This document shows, piece by piece, positions 7,529-17,606 of a stretch of 36,336 bases of DNA (position 1 is its first letter; the number at the start of each line of letters is the position of its first letter). The notes below the pieces were generated by a model that saw only the letters and a program-made list of their open reading frames with translations, was not told the DNA's origin and made no database searches. Source of the DNA: Bacteroidota bacterium (GTDB lineage: Bacteria; Bacteroidota; Ignavibacteria; UBA10030; UBA8401); assembly GCA_030679145.1 (NCBI GenBank), contig JAUXTU010000068.1, positions 1 to 36,336 on the forward strand, in the 5' to 3' direction. The position numbers and the translations under genes are program-made.

Positions 7529-9036
7529 TTGGTGAATGTCATCGAAACGTGAATGGTGTCTTTTGCTTTTACAATAACCTCTTTTACAAGATCAGTGAAA
7601 GCAGAATTCTTAAATCGAATAGAATGTTTCCCCGCAGAAAGCATGATCGGTTTTTCAAGCGGCGTAATATTTTTGTATTGTTCATCAACATATACTTCCG
7701 CCCACGGATGCACCACACACATCACGTATCCTGCACTCTCCATGAAATCTCCCGCAACGCTGATATCTCGATTCGATTCAACAATGATCGTTTTGACGAT
7801 CGGATCGAATGATGGATTTGAAAACATTACGGTATTACTTCCCGCTGCCAGGATAATCGGTTTTGAAATGGGAGTTTCCCCGATGAGTTCATTATTCACA
7901 TACACCTTTGCCCAGGGCATGCTGGTAATGTATACTCTTCCGGAATCCATTCGAGATACAGTATCATTTCTTTTGTCGTTATTTTCATCTTTTGGTTTGA
8001 CTACGTTTTCCATTTCAGAAATTGAAGCTGGTTTTTCATTGACCACTTCAGATGTTTGTACTTTCTGCGAATTGGTCACCGGGATTTCTTTTTTAGGTTT
8101 TATATATTCAGTCTGACTAGGTGATAGTAATGTCGTCCAACCAAAAATAATGATCGCTAGAAGCGCAATAGCGGTAATACCAACCGTGATATATATATTA
8201 TTGTTTTGTGGAAAAATCGGAGGGACAATTGTTGACGATTTTCTCTCATCAATAACATCTAATGCTTCTCGTGCAGATGAAAAACGATCATTTTTATTAG
8301 GATTCAATAATTTCCGTAAAAATTGCGAAAACTCAGGATTCGATTGTAGATCAAATCGGTCTAATTCTTCGGTCTTAAATGCAAGCACTTTTTTCATGCA
8401 CTCGGTGTAGGTTGAACCTTCAAAGATCCTTTCGCCGCTCAACACTTCAATCAATGTTACGCCAAGTGCAAATAGATCAGTCCGCGTATCCACCTCATCT
8501 CCGCGAACCTGTTCCGGAGCCATATACGCGGGAGTGCCAAGCACCATTCCTTCCATTGTTACTATTGGAGAAAGGGCAACATAGGCTAGACCGAAATCTG
8601 TTACTTTTAGTGTGCCATTTTCTGAAAGAAGAATATTTCCCGGTTTGATATCCCGATGAATAATTCCCCGCTCGTGAGCAATAGAAAGAGCACGTAACAA
8701 ATGAATAGCCGTCTTTTTTGCAAACTCAAGATTCGCATTTTCACCAGAGGCAATCACATCTTTCAGTGATTTCCCTTCCACAAATTCCATCACAATTGCA
8801 GGTGCGCCGTCGATCTCCGTCAGGTCATACACTTGAACGATATGCTCACTTTGCAGCGCAGCACACGCACGCGCTTCCCGCATAAATCGCTGGCGCAAGT
8901 CCGGATCATTCGCGAGATGCTTGTGTAGAACTTTTAACAGAACCGTCCGATGCAGCACCTCATCAAATGCACGATACACAATTGTTGTACTGCTTTCGTT
9001 GATCTTTTGTTCTATTTTAAATTGGGTGTCGTTCAT
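7525..9036 (-). CDS. Membrane Ser/Thr protein kinase with two C-terminal PEGA domains
   Basis: This 503-residue protein has a Hanks-type kinase domain at residues 6-265. Lys35 (VLLKVL), a likely helix-C Glu54, HRDIKPGN with Asp129, DFG 147-149, and the APEQ activation-segment end at 173-176 are all present. A single transmembrane helix (about 280-304) leads to a low-complexity linker and two PEGA domains (about 365-432 and 435-501), each with WAxVYV and TPxxKPIxLxAG. Topology should be kinase inside, PEGA outside. Oddly, the nucleotide-binding loop reads INESSTTIVYRA and has no glycine where GxGxxG is usual, while the catalytic residues are intact. Activity is likely but not assured. It lies 50 bases downstream of the sigma-54 activator gene and is coupled to the following gene. 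Confidence 0.92.
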   Translation of the reverse strand: MNDTQFKIEQKINESSTTIVYRAFDEVLHRTVLLKVLHKHLANDPDLRQRFMREARACAALQSEHIVQVYDLTEIDGAPAIVMEFVEGKSLKDVIASGENANLEFAKKTAIHLLRALSIAHERGIIHRDIKPGNILLSENGTLKVTDFGLAYVALSPIVTMEGMVLGTPAYMAPEQVRGDEVDTRTDLFALGVTLIEVLSGERIFEGSTYTECMKKVLAFKTEELDRFDLQSNPEFSQFLRKLLNPNKNDRFSSAREALDVIDERKSSTIVPPIFPQNNNIYITVGITAIALLAIIIFGWTTLLSPSQTEYIKPKKEIPVTNSQKVQTSEVVNEKPASISEMENVVKPKDENNDKRNDTVSRMDSGRVYITSMPWAKVYVNNELIGETPISKPIILAAGSNTVMFSNPSFDPIVKTIIVESNRDISVAGDFMESAGYVMCVVHPWAEVYVDEQYKNITPLEKPIMLSAGKHSIRFKNSAFTDLVKEVIVKAKDTIHVSMTFTK

Positions 9037-9086
9037 TTTTATTCAATCAAACAATCTTTGTACCTTTGTGTCTCTGCGAGATATTT

Positions 9087-10562
9087 TTATTCATTTCCCC
9101 ATTCTTTAATACGATATTGAAGCCATCGCAATGAAACACCAAGTTTCTCAGCAGTTCGTGTTCGATTTCCGTTCATTTCTTCCAATGTCGATTCGATCAG
9201 TTGCCTTTCAAAATCAGCGAGCGTAACGGCATTTTTCTGCAATGCGGATTGATCGCTCGAATCAAAGAGAAAATCTTCCTTCATCAATGTGTTCCCGCGG
9301 CACAATACCACCGCCCGCTCGATCAGATTTTGAAATTCCCGAACATTCCCTTGCCATTGATTAACAAGTAGCAACTGCATTGCATCCGGATGAATTCCGT
9401 CGATCGGTCGTTTATAATTCTCCGCAGCACGCTTCACAAAATAACTTGCAAGGAGTGGGATATCATCTTTCCGTTCGCGTAACGGAGGCAAATGAATTCC
9501 GATCACATTCAATCGAAAGAAGAGATCTTCTCTAAACCGTGTTGTCTTGACCTCTTCTTTCAAATCTTTATTTGTTGCGGCAATAATCCGAATGTCAGCA
9601 GTTCGATTGTTTGAGTCGCCAACTCTCCGATATTCCTTTTCCTGGATCAGTCGGAGAATTTTTGCCTGAAGCGACAATGGAAGATCACCAATTTCGTCTA
9701 GGAACAGCGTTCCACCATTTGCAACTTCAACTAAACCTTTTTTATCAGATGAAGCTCCTGTAAATGACCCTTTAATGTGACCGAACAATTCACTTTCAAT
9801 CAAATTTTCAGGGAGAGCCGAGCTATTGACGGCAACAAATGATTTCCCTTTCCTCGTTCCGTTCTCATGAATTGCGCGTGCGATAACCTCTTTGCCCGTT
9901 CCACTTTCACCGGTGATCAACACAGCAGCATCAACATCCAGCACACGTTGTGCGATTTCAAGAACTTTTTTCCACTTTTCACTTTTCCCAATAATGTTTC
10001 CGAACAAATGAGTAACTTCAACTTCATTTTTCAACCGAACATTCTCTTTTTCCAACAATGAAATTCTCTGGGCATTTTCAATTGCAATAGCGGCTAAACT
10101 TCCAAAGACGGTGAGAAATTTTAGAGCATCTTCCGTGAACGCTTTGCGGGATTTGCTGCTGTCCAAGTAGACTGCACCGGAAATTCGTTCGCCCGCTCTA
10201 AGGGGAATACAAATGATCGACAAGATCTTCTGTGCCATGATGCTGACCGATGATTCGAACCGTTCATCGCTCATCGCATCAACAGTCAACACTGGTTCAC
10301 CTGATTGCAGCACGGATGTTACAACGGATGAAGAAGCGGCAAACTCATTGCTTATTTTTTTAGAATTGAAATTCTTCAAGCAGACCACAGTATAACCGCT
10401 TTCACTCAAGCTATCTGCAAGCATCACAAATCCCCGCTCGGCCGAAAGATGCGTCATTGCAATTTCCAGAACTTTTTCCAACAATACATTCGGATCGAGA
10501 ATGGAATTGATCGTTCTCGTTATTTCAAAGAGTGCGTTGAAGTTGTCTTTTTGATTTTCCAT
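9087..10562 (-). CDS. GAF-domain sigma-54-dependent transcriptional activator (bEBP)
   Basis: This 491-residue protein has an N-terminal GAF domain (about 8-165), a short coiled linker (165-185), an AAA+ sigma-54 interaction domain (about 187-420) and a Fis-type helix-turn-helix (about 447-488, NGNRTRTAEKLGV). Walker A is GESGTGKE (218-225) and Walker B is GGTLFLDE (283-290). The sigma-54 contact loop reads GSFTGA (265-270) rather than the standard GAFTGA. There is no receiver domain, so it probably responds to a ligand or to a partner rather than to a classical histidine kinase. The start is 4 bases after the stop of the preceding lipoprotein gene, implying coupling. The Ser/Thr kinase gene follows 50 bases downstream, an attractive partner. 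No convincing -24/-12 site was found by eye. Confidence 0.93.
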   Translation of the reverse strand: MENQKDNFNALFEITRTINSILDPNVLLEKVLEIAMTHLSAERGFVMLADSLSESGYTVVCLKNFNSKKISNEFAASSSVVTSVLQSGEPVLTVDAMSDERFESSVSIMAQKILSIICIPLRAGERISGAVYLDSSKSRKAFTEDALKFLTVFGSLAAIAIENAQRISLLEKENVRLKNEVEVTHLFGNIIGKSEKWKKVLEIAQRVLDVDAAVLITGESGTGKEVIARAIHENGTRKGKSFVAVNSSALPENLIESELFGHIKGSFTGASSDKKGLVEVANGGTLFLDEIGDLPLSLQAKILRLIQEKEYRRVGDSNNRTADIRIIAATNKDLKEEVKTTRFREDLFFRLNVIGIHLPPLRERKDDIPLLASYFVKRAAENYKRPIDGIHPDAMQLLLVNQWQGNVREFQNLIERAVVLCRGNTLMKEDFLFDSSDQSALQKNAVTLADFERQLIESTLEEMNGNRTRTAEKLGVSLRWLQYRIKEWGNE

Positions 10563-10566
10563 AATT

Positions 10567-11553
10567 TTATTCTACGGTAAACGAATACTCTTTTGAACGG
10601 GAATAATTTCCAAAATCATCCACGATTGCCACCGCCCAGACATAAACTCCTTTATCCTGAAATGAAAGCATACTTCCATCAATAGGATAATCTTGATAAA
10701 AAGAATTTACATTGGTATATGTCTGCACTAACGTCGGTATACCGCTGATGATCCGTGAAATAATAATCGTGTAAGTATAATTGAACTGTACAATTGGCTG
10801 TGACCAATGGAATGATATCGAATCAGCCTTCACTGTTGCATTATTGATCGGAGATACCGGTTCGGCGGCATCTTCAATAATATTGGTGATGGAGAACGAT
10901 TCACTTTTATTGATAGCCTTATTTTCATCGCGTGAAATGATGTACAATTTTCTTCCCCTCAGAAAATCAATCGTATTGGTTGGGAAATCTCCTTTGTCCA
11001 GAGTCCTTGTAAAATATTTACTTGTTCCCGAAGGCTCTGATAATGGAAACATCATTGAGTCAACATTGAACCAGACTGAATCAAGATCACCGCCGCTGTT
11101 CGGATCGATGACTTCAGCAATGATATCTACTGAATATATTGTGGCGGGCCAAAACTGATCGATCTTCCGTGTAATGATCTTCGATGATACCGTTACGGGT
11201 GCACCGTTCAAATTGCGAAAGATTTCCGTCTTCTGTCCAGTTTGAATTGAGACGGAAAATGTATCTGCCGTAAAATTCTCTTTCGTGCAGATAAATGTCT
11301 GTTTCCCGCTGGAGAGCCATGGAAACGAAAAATACCCGAGCGCATCAGTTTGAACTGATATGTTGTCTGCCGTGGATGTGACCGTTGCCTCGTCAATTCC
11401 GGACAAAACATTGGCAACTAAAAGCCTTCCGGTTAAACTACCTTTTTTTGCAAAACCGGGAGCCTGAGGATCAAGAGGATTATCGCGCGGAGCATCGCTG
11501 ACGCAGCCGTTCAACAACAGAATAATAAATAAATAAATGGGAACAATTTTCAT
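10567..11553 (-). CDS. Lipoprotein with carboxypeptidase-regulatory-like and Fn3-like domains, first gene of the signalling operon
   Basis: This 328-residue protein has a lipoprotein signal peptide with lipobox LLNGC (Cys17) followed by a DNPLDPQ stretch common at the start of surface lipoproteins of this group. A carboxypeptidase-regulatory-like domain (about 38-115, with DALGYFSFPWLSSG), a central beta-rich domain, and a C-terminal Fn3-like domain (about 235-327) follow. No enzymatic residues were recognised. The gene overlaps nothing upstream and is followed after 4 bases by the sigma-54 activator, so the envelope protein and the regulator are co-expressed. It could be an outer-membrane sensor or a target of the pathway; this is inference. 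Confidence 0.82.
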   Translation of the reverse strand: MKIVPIYLFIILLLNGCVSDAPRDNPLDPQAPGFAKKGSLTGRLLVANVLSGIDEATVTSTADNISVQTDALGYFSFPWLSSGKQTFICTKENFTADTFSVSIQTGQKTEIFRNLNGAPVTVSSKIITRKIDQFWPATIYSVDIIAEVIDPNSGGDLDSVWFNVDSMMFPLSEPSGTSKYFTRTLDKGDFPTNTIDFLRGRKLYIISRDENKAINKSESFSITNIIEDAAEPVSPINNATVKADSISFHWSQPIVQFNYTYTIIISRIISGIPTLVQTYTNVNSFYQDYPIDGSMLSFQDKGVYVWAVAIVDDFGNYSRSKEYSFTVE

Positions 11554-11589
11554 TGGAAACAGGATAGTTTACACCATATTAGCTGAAAA

Positions 11590-11835
11590 GTGCGTAAAAC
11601 ACAAATTAGACAACACTCAGATGAGAAAGGTTATAGCGAAGGAAAACAAATTGTGCTGCGTGTCATTAAAATAGCAGCACTCGATACTTCCGATATGCCG
11701 TGGTTCGCTCATTCAATGCGTTCATTTGAAGATACTACCACTTCGGCAATCATTGATGTTGGTCTGCTTGGATTTTTTTCTCTTGCGGCATTTATTTGTG
11801 CGTTCGTGAGGTTCTTATGGTATGATGTAAGGTGA
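11590..11835 (+). pseudogene. Possible 3' remnant of an ABC-2/DUF3526-type transporter permease
   Basis: An 81-codon plus-strand frame ends with a hydrophobic helix and the tail FVRFLWYDVR-stop. The segment DMPWFAHSMRSFEDTTTSAI followed by a membrane helix and F-L-x-YDVR resembles the extreme C-terminus of DUF3526-type ABC permeases as I remember them. The first 20-25 residues do not look like a permease. No upstream permease sequence or ATP-binding gene is present, so this would be a decayed fragment. The rest of 11554-11874 holds nothing recognisable. It could also be a chance frame. Confidence 0.35.
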
Positions 11836-11874
11836 GGTTTTTTTGTGGAGATGGATAGTTATCAGTCTCTACAA

Positions 11875-12282
11875 TTATTTTCTATTTTCTTTTCTAATCA
11901 CCAGCTTCAATCCTGACCAAACTTCGTCCACCGCACAGACTTTAATATCAACGAGACCGAGAGGAAGAGCGATATCACGGATACGATCTTCTGTAATATC
12001 AGTCGGTACATTAGAAGATTTTTTAGGCCACGATACCCAGATGATTGCGTCTTGTTTTATTTTTGTCAGTGTGGAGCGAAGCATTTTTGACAATTCAGCT
12101 TTGCTGGTTGTAAAGAGATGAACAAGATCGGTTTTGTTGGTAATCTTTGCTGCAATCGTAACCCCTTCCGGCAATGGAGCGACAAGAGTCATATACTGTT
12201 TGGGCGGGTTCACAAGAACAATCGTGAACTCTTTTTTAATCCCAAGTTTTTCTCCCAATGGTTTTCCGGAATACCCTGCCAT
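11875..12282 (-). CDS. DUF3052 domain protein
   Basis: This 135-residue soluble protein begins MAGYSGKPLGEKLGI and continues with FTIVLVNPPKQY, PLPEGV and a central VHLFTTSKAEL...IWVSWPKKSS segment. That matches the DUF3052 pattern, in which the protein typically starts AGYSGTPLxxKLGI. The function of the family is not established. It is last in a closely spaced set, 4 bases after the DUF1801 gene. There is no signal peptide, so it should be cytosolic. Confidence 0.8.
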   Translation of the reverse strand: MAGYSGKPLGEKLGIKKEFTIVLVNPPKQYMTLVAPLPEGVTIAAKITNKTDLVHLFTTSKAELSKMLRSTLTKIKQDAIIWVSWPKKSSNVPTDITEDRIRDIALPLGLVDIKVCAVDEVWSGLKLVIRKENRK

Positions 12283-12286
12283 TATT

Positions 12287-12664
12287 CTATACCTTTACCT
12301 TAGTTTTTATAATACCTTTTCTATAAAGATCAAGCGCTTGCTTTGTGATTGCAGTGATCGTTCTTATCGGTAGGTCTTTCTCCGCATCAAACAGCAATAT
12401 CTTCATTCGTGAACGTTTTTCGGAAATAAGCTTGGGGTGATCGATCCGTTTTCCTTCTACAAATTCAATATATGGCTGGCGAGTCTTTTTGTTGACCCAT
12501 AGGAAACAGAACATCTTTCCTTTATAACAAAAGCAAGGCATAAAGTATTTCCACACTTCGGTGATATTCTTGTCCTGCTTTAGAATAATTTCACGGAGCG
12601 CAAGCAATGTGCCACACACAGGTTCTTCATGGTTAAGATAAAAATTATCAACCTTGCTTGGCAT
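12287..12664 (-). CDS. DUF1801 domain protein
   Basis: This 125-residue protein has the DUF1801 look: an N-terminal LLALREIILKQDKNITEVWKY, a beta strand MPCFCYKG/MFCFLWV, then YIEFVEGKRIDHP and KILLFDAEKDLPI. Family members are small cytosolic proteins of unclear biochemical role. It lies 8 bases after the TIGR01777 epimerase stop and 4 bases before the DUF3052 start. No signal peptide was seen. Confidence 0.8.
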   Translation of the reverse strand: MPSKVDNFYLNHEEPVCGTLLALREIILKQDKNITEVWKYFMPCFCYKGKMFCFLWVNKKTRQPYIEFVEGKRIDHPKLISEKRSRMKILLFDAEKDLPIRTITAITKQALDLYRKGIIKTKVKV

Positions 12665-12672
12665 CGTTAGGT

Positions 12673-13584
12673 TTAACTCAGAATATTTTTCAGTGCTATT
12701 TTCAAATCTGAAAACGAGAATCGATATCCAGCGGTCAATAATTTCTCCGGAACTGCTCGTTGTCCGGAAAGAATTACTTTTGATCCTTCACCGTAAAGAA
12801 TTTGCAACGCAACATTAGGGACATGAATCCACGATGGCCGATGTAAAACATTTCCAAAACTTTTTGAAAACTCATTCATTGTTATCGGATTAGGAGAGAC
12901 AAGATTGTAAACACCGTGAAAATTTTTGTTCTCAATTGGATATAGAATTCCGCGAACCACATCATCCATATGAATCCATGGAAGGAATTGTTGTCCGCTT
13001 CCAATTGGTCCTCCGACAAACAATTTAAATGGCAGCAGCATTTTACCGATCACTCCGCCGGATTTTTCAAGTACTAATCCGATACGCGGAGTTACGACAC
13101 GTACATCGTATTGTTCTGCTTCGCATGCTGCTTCCTCCCATTGTTTTACAACATCCGCAAGAAAATCATTTCCTCCGGAACTTTGTTCGGTAATAACTTC
13201 ATCATTCCTGTCGCCGTAAAATCCCACCGCCGATATTGAGATCAGAAGCGACGGTTTTCGTTCCATACGTGCAATCGCTTCTACCAATAATTTTGTTGGG
13301 GTAATTCTGCTGTTCAAAATTTCTTGTTTTACTTTTCCATTCCATCGCTCTTCAAAAATATTCTTTCCAATAAGATTGATAACGATGTCACAGCCATCCA
13401 ATTCTTTTGACCATGTATCTGTTGTTTGTGAATTCCAGTGAACATACTTTACCTCTGCTTTGTTCACCGTTGTTGTTCTGGATTCGCTTCGGGTGAGAAG
13501 AATGATGTGGTGAGTTTCTTGCGAGAGTTGATGAAGCAGATACGAACCGATGAAACCTGTTCCGCCGGTGATAAGAATTTTCAT
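12673..13584 (-). CDS. TIGR01777 family NAD(P)-dependent epimerase/oxidoreductase (SDR)
   Basis: This 303-residue protein has an N-terminal Rossmann motif GGTGFIGS (residues 7-14), a middle section with NLIGKNIFEERW and ISAVGFYGDR, and a C-terminal DUF1731-like tail with P-x-W-x-x-VP and QRAVPEKLLTAGY. These are diagnostic of the TIGR01777/YfcH group of atypical SDR proteins. The substrate is unknown; related plant and bacterial proteins act in cell division or plastid processes. The gene follows the hybrid kinase stop after 32 bases and probably heads the set of three small cytosolic genes. Confidence 0.9.
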   Translation of the reverse strand: MKILITGGTGFIGSYLLHQLSQETHHIILLTRSESRTTTVNKAEVKYVHWNSQTTDTWSKELDGCDIVINLIGKNIFEERWNGKVKQEILNSRITPTKLLVEAIARMERKPSLLISISAVGFYGDRNDEVITEQSSGGNDFLADVVKQWEEAACEAEQYDVRVVTPRIGLVLEKSGGVIGKMLLPFKLFVGGPIGSGQQFLPWIHMDDVVRGILYPIENKNFHGVYNLVSPNPITMNEFSKSFGNVLHRPSWIHVPNVALQILYGEGSKVILSGQRAVPEKLLTAGYRFSFSDLKIALKNILS

Positions 13585-13616
13585 AGTACGTCTACTTCAG
13601 ATTACATCCTTCGCCG

Positions 13617-16600
13617 TCAATTATTGGTGATGATTCTTCGAACGGTTGAGGAGATTACATCAAAACGATACGGCTTCGTCAGCACATCTTGGATACCTTT
13701 GCGTAAAAGATTGGAACGTGTTGATGTATCCAGAAAACCGGAGGAAACGACAACTTTCACATTGGGATTCATTGCACGAAGTTTTGCAAATAGGTCTTCA
13801 CCACCCATACGAGGCATTCCAAGATCGGTAATCACAAGTGCAATCGTATCTTTCTTTTCAACATAGATCTTCAAGGCCTCAACTCCGTCCGAGGCAGAAA
13901 GAACGTTATATCCTTCATCTATTAAACTTTCAGACAATATATCACGCAGCATTTCTTCATCATCAACGATCAATATTGTTTCGCAATTCATTATGGACAC
14001 TTCTTGTTCTGCATGTTGTTCATCTGAAAGTTCAACCGAAATCATCGGAAAATACATGGTAAATGTCGTGCCTACCCCTTTCTTGCTCTCCACGTCAATG
14101 AACCCTTGATGCAGTTTAACGATACCATGAACGATAGCAAGACCAAGCCCTGTTCCTTTGCCGCGCGCTTTTGTTGAAAAGAACGGTTCAAATATCCGTT
14201 GTTGTATCTCGTCATCCATTCCGGAACCGGTATCGTTGATCGAGATAGCAACATAATCGTGATCAACTGCTTCAGAAAATCGTTCTTTCACCCGTTCGCC
14301 TCGGATCAATTTTGTTCCAACAGTCAGTACGCCCCCTTCCGGCATTGCATCTTTTGCGTTGAGCGAAAGATTCAGAATCGCCTGATGCAAATGCCCCATA
14401 TCTCCCATGATCACAGCAGAAGTACTTTCGATGTTGTAGTGTACGGAAATTGACTTCGGCAGAAAATGTTTCAGAAATTCCGTTACCTGTTCAGCAACCA
14501 TGTGAACGGACATCGGTTGCAATTCCGCCTGATCAGGGCGAGAGAAGAGCAGCAATTGTTTTGAGATCGAAGAACCACGGTCTGATGCTTCAATAATTCT
14601 GTCAATATAATTTTGGATCGCAGGTATTTCCTTCGTCTGGCGTTTCATCAGTTCGGCAGTCCCAAGAATCATCGCCAAAAGATTATTAAAATCGTGTGCA
14701 ATTCCTCCCGCCAGCGTACCGATACTTTCCATCTTCTGCGCCTGTATCAACTGTTGTTCAAGCTGTTTCTTATCGGTAATATCACGCATCGAACCATTGA
14801 ACAATATCGGATGCCCTTTTTCATCTCGCACCACAACAGCGGTCAGTAACACATGAACTTTTTCTCCCCCTTTTACCTTGAAAGTAATTTCGTAGTCTTT
14901 GACAAAATCTTTCGTCGCAAATTCTTTAATAAATTTTTCTCTCTCTGCATCATTGAGATAGAACTCGGAAGCATTACGATTCAGTAATTCATTTTTATTT
15001 TCGAATCCAAGAATATCCACGGCGGCGGAATTCATATCAAGGATTATTCCGTCAATCGTAGTAATATAAATTCCATCTTTTGAGTCCTCAAAAAGGCGAC
15101 GATATTTTTCTTCACTCTGACGGAGATTTTTTTCGGCAAATTTTCGTTCTGAAATATCACGGAAAATTCCCTGTGCAATAATCCGTTTATCGTCTAATCG
15201 AATAACACTTGCTTTGATCTCTACAGGGATCTTTTTTCCGTTCGAATCGATCACTTCAAATTCCATCGGATGTTCACCAAGCAGGAGAATCTGTTCGCGA
15301 AAAAGTGATTCCGCTTCCTGCGCGCGATCGGGAGGATGAATGAACGACTGGTGTTTGCCGATGATCTCTGTGCGTGAGCGTTTCAATAATTTTTCCGCCT
15401 CCGCATTCACTTCAATAATGTTCCCCGTTTTTGTATCGGATAGAAAAACGGCATCCTTTGCATTCTCGAAAAGAGAACGAAAGCGAAGTTCGGATTCGAG
15501 CAACGCTATCTCATGTTGTTTCCGCACCGTGATATCACGGGCAATAATCTGTGCAGCAGTCTGTCCTTCAAACATGAATGGTATTGAACCGATCTCCACC
15601 TCCACAACGGCACCGTCCAAACGCATCCATGTTTGTTCCATATTCGGCACCGCCTGATTTCCATAAACACTTGCAATCCGCTTTGCAACGCTTTCACGAA
15701 AATCAGGATGTACAAAATCTATTACTTTTTTTCCGATCAGATCTTCGGCAGAATGCGCTCCCATCAACGTGATCGCCGCTTGATTTACAAACTGAATGAT
15801 TCCATTGAAGTGAACCGCAATTGCATCGGTGGAATGTTCAACAAGATCGCGATACCGTTCTTCACTGTCACGGAGCAGTTTTTCGGCACGTACTTGCTCT
15901 TCAATATGTCTGGTCATCTCAACATTTTGTTCTCGTATCTCTTTAAATAGTTGCGAATTAGCTATTGCGACAGAGATATGGTTTGCAACGATCTGTAAAT
16001 GTTCAAGATCGGTTCTGGAAAATTCTCTCGGGTCATCTTTGGTGAACAGCCCAATAATACCAACCACTGCCTGTCCAATAAGAAGCGGTGCTCCGGCATA
16101 CGAAACGAAGCCGAATTTTGTGATCTCTTCCTCGGTAGAGCTTTTTGAAAAATACGCTTCATCATTTGCGTCAATATTCTTGATCGCAAGCGCGTGTCTG
16201 TTCATAATGATCTGATACGCAATGCCGCAATTTGCCGGGATCGATCTATCGAGTTGAGCTTCCTCCACGCCAATACTTGCCAATAAATTCAACTGGCCAT
16301 CATCGACAACACGCACAATAACGGAATCCACGGTGAATGCATGCTTCACCTGTTCGATCATTTTTTTAATTTGTTTCTGTATTGGCAGAGCGCCGATCAC
16401 TTCGCCGGTAATGCGGGACAATAGATTGAGGCGTTTGTTGATATGATTAAGCTTTTCTTCCGATTCTTTTTGATATGTTATATCCCGAAAATTAACAACA
16501 ATTCCATTGACTGCAGGATCATTGATAAGATTTGTTCCGGTTGCCTCCAGCCATCTCCAGTCTCCGTTTTTATGACGAAATCGCAGCTGTGAAACAATGC

Positions 16601-17606
16601 TTGTTCCATTACGCGAAAGTATTTTTGAAAGATTTTTTTTGCTCTGCTCTATGTCTTCCTCATGGATAAAAGCAAATGCGTTCTTCCCAACAAGATCCTC
16701 GAACGAATATCCAAGAATAGCGTGTGAAGCACCGCTGGTATATTGAATGATTCCGTCACTGTCCATAATGGAAAATGACTCCGCGCTTTTTTCGATCAGC
16801 GCACGGAATCGTTTTTCGTTCTTGTTCAGTTCATCCTGAATCTTTCGACGTTCTGTCTCATCACGAAACGTGAACACAATTCCGGTGATCTCACCCGAAT
16901 CGTTAAAAATTGGTGATGCGGAATCCTCAATACTTGTGCGCGTTCCATTCTTTGCAAGAAGAATAGTATTATGAGCTACAGCATTTACTGAACGAGAAGA
17001 CAAAATTTTTGCAACGGGATTGAGAATGCGCTCACCGGTCTTTTCATTCTCAATAATAAATACATCGTCAAGCTTTTTTCCTATTGCATCTTCTTGTTTC
17101 CACCCCGTTAACTGCTCGGCAATAATATTAATGAATTTTATAATCCCTTTTTTATCCGTTGCAATCACCGCATCGGCAATGCTTCGCAATGTTGTTGAAA
17201 GCCAGCCTCGTTGCTCTTTTACCTCTGATTCCACTTTGTGTTTGTATAACGCCATCTCAACGGCTGTAAGAACATCTCGCTCTTCAAATGGTTTAAGAAT
17301 GTAGCCGTACGCTTCAATACGTTTTGCGCGCTGTACGGTTTTTTCATCGGAATATGCAGTGAGGAAAATAATTGGAATATCGAACTGTTTAAGAATTTTC
17401 TCGGCAGCATCAATACCGTCCATATCTTCTTCTATGACGATATCCATTAGAATAATATCGGGCGGAGATGCCATAACGGCTTCTATTGCCTGTGTTCCGG
17501 ATGACACTTCATCAATTGTTGTATATCCGGCAGAAGAGAGGATTGAGCGAAGATTTTGCGCAACCGTCTTTTCATCTTCAACAATAAGTGCCTTTTTTCG
17601 TTTCAT
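13617..17606 (-). CDS. Hybrid sensor histidine kinase, REC-PAS-PAS-GAF-PAS-PAS-PAS-HisKA-HATPase-REC
   Basis: This 1329-residue cytosolic protein has no membrane helix. It has an N-terminal receiver (1-122, phospho-acceptor Asp55, Lys105), PAS (about 136-255), PAS (262-380), GAF (395-555), and three more PAS domains (582-695, 705-820, 830-945). The HisKA domain has His971 in GGIAHDFNN. The ATPase domain has an N box around Asn1083, DTGSGM 1125-1130 and GKGTGLGL 1149-1156. A C-terminal receiver (about 1208-1325) has Asp1261. The HDFNNLL box marks the large family of cytosolic hybrid kinases. Having receivers at both ends suggests a phosphorelay that is itself gated by an upstream kinase. No dedicated output regulator is adjacent. 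The ATG at 17606 lacks a good Shine-Dalgarno sequence. Confidence 0.93.
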   Translation of the reverse strand: MKRKKALIVEDEKTVAQNLRSILSSAGYTTIDEVSSGTQAIEAVMASPPDIILMDIVIEEDMDGIDAAEKILKQFDIPIIFLTAYSDEKTVQRAKRIEAYGYILKPFEERDVLTAVEMALYKHKVESEVKEQRGWLSTTLRSIADAVIATDKKGIIKFINIIAEQLTGWKQEDAIGKKLDDVFIIENEKTGERILNPVAKILSSRSVNAVAHNTILLAKNGTRTSIEDSASPIFNDSGEITGIVFTFRDETERRKIQDELNKNEKRFRALIEKSAESFSIMDSDGIIQYTSGASHAILGYSFEDLVGKNAFAFIHEEDIEQSKKNLSKILSRNGTSIVSQLRFRHKNGDWRWLEATGTNLINDPAVNGIVVNFRDITYQKESEEKLNHINKRLNLLSRITGEVIGALPIQKQIKKMIEQVKHAFTVDSVIVRVVDDGQLNLLASIGVEEAQLDRSIPANCGIAYQIIMNRHALAIKNIDANDEAYFSKSSTEEEITKFGFVSYAGAPLLIGQAVVGIIGLFTKDDPREFSRTDLEHLQIVANHISVAIANSQLFKEIREQNVEMTRHIEEQVRAEKLLRDSEERYRDLVEHSTDAIAVHFNGIIQFVNQAAITLMGAHSAEDLIGKKVIDFVHPDFRESVAKRIASVYGNQAVPNMEQTWMRLDGAVVEVEIGSIPFMFEGQTAAQIIARDITVRKQHEIALLESELRFRSLFENAKDAVFLSDTKTGNIIEVNAEAEKLLKRSRTEIIGKHQSFIHPPDRAQEAESLFREQILLLGEHPMEFEVIDSNGKKIPVEIKASVIRLDDKRIIAQGIFRDISERKFAEKNLRQSEEKYRRLFEDSKDGIYITTIDGIILDMNSAAVDILGFENKNELLNRNASEFYLNDAEREKFIKEFATKDFVKDYEITFKVKGGEKVHVLLTAVVVRDEKGHPILFNGSMRDITDKKQLEQQLIQAQKMESIGTLAGGIAHDFNNLLAMILGTAELMKRQTKEIPAIQNYIDRIIEASDRGSSISKQLLLFSRPDQAELQPMSVHMVAEQVTEFLKHFLPKSISVHYNIESTSAVIMGDMGHLHQAILNLSLNAKDAMPEGGVLTVGTKLIRGERVKERFSEAVDHDYVAISINDTGSGMDDEIQQRIFEPFFSTKARGKGTGLGLAIVHGIVKLHQGFIDVESKKGVGTTFTMYFPMISVELSDEQHAEQEVSIMNCETILIVDDEEMLRDILSESLIDEGYNVLSASDGVEALKIYVEKKDTIALVITDLGMPRMGGEDLFAKLRAMNPNVKVVVSSGFLDTSTRSNLLRKGIQDVLTKPYRFDVISSTVRRIITNN

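Noticed and set aside
7553-8116. 187-codon plus-strand frame
   Set aside because: It is antisense to the linker and PEGA domains of the kinase gene, whose own domains are unmistakable.
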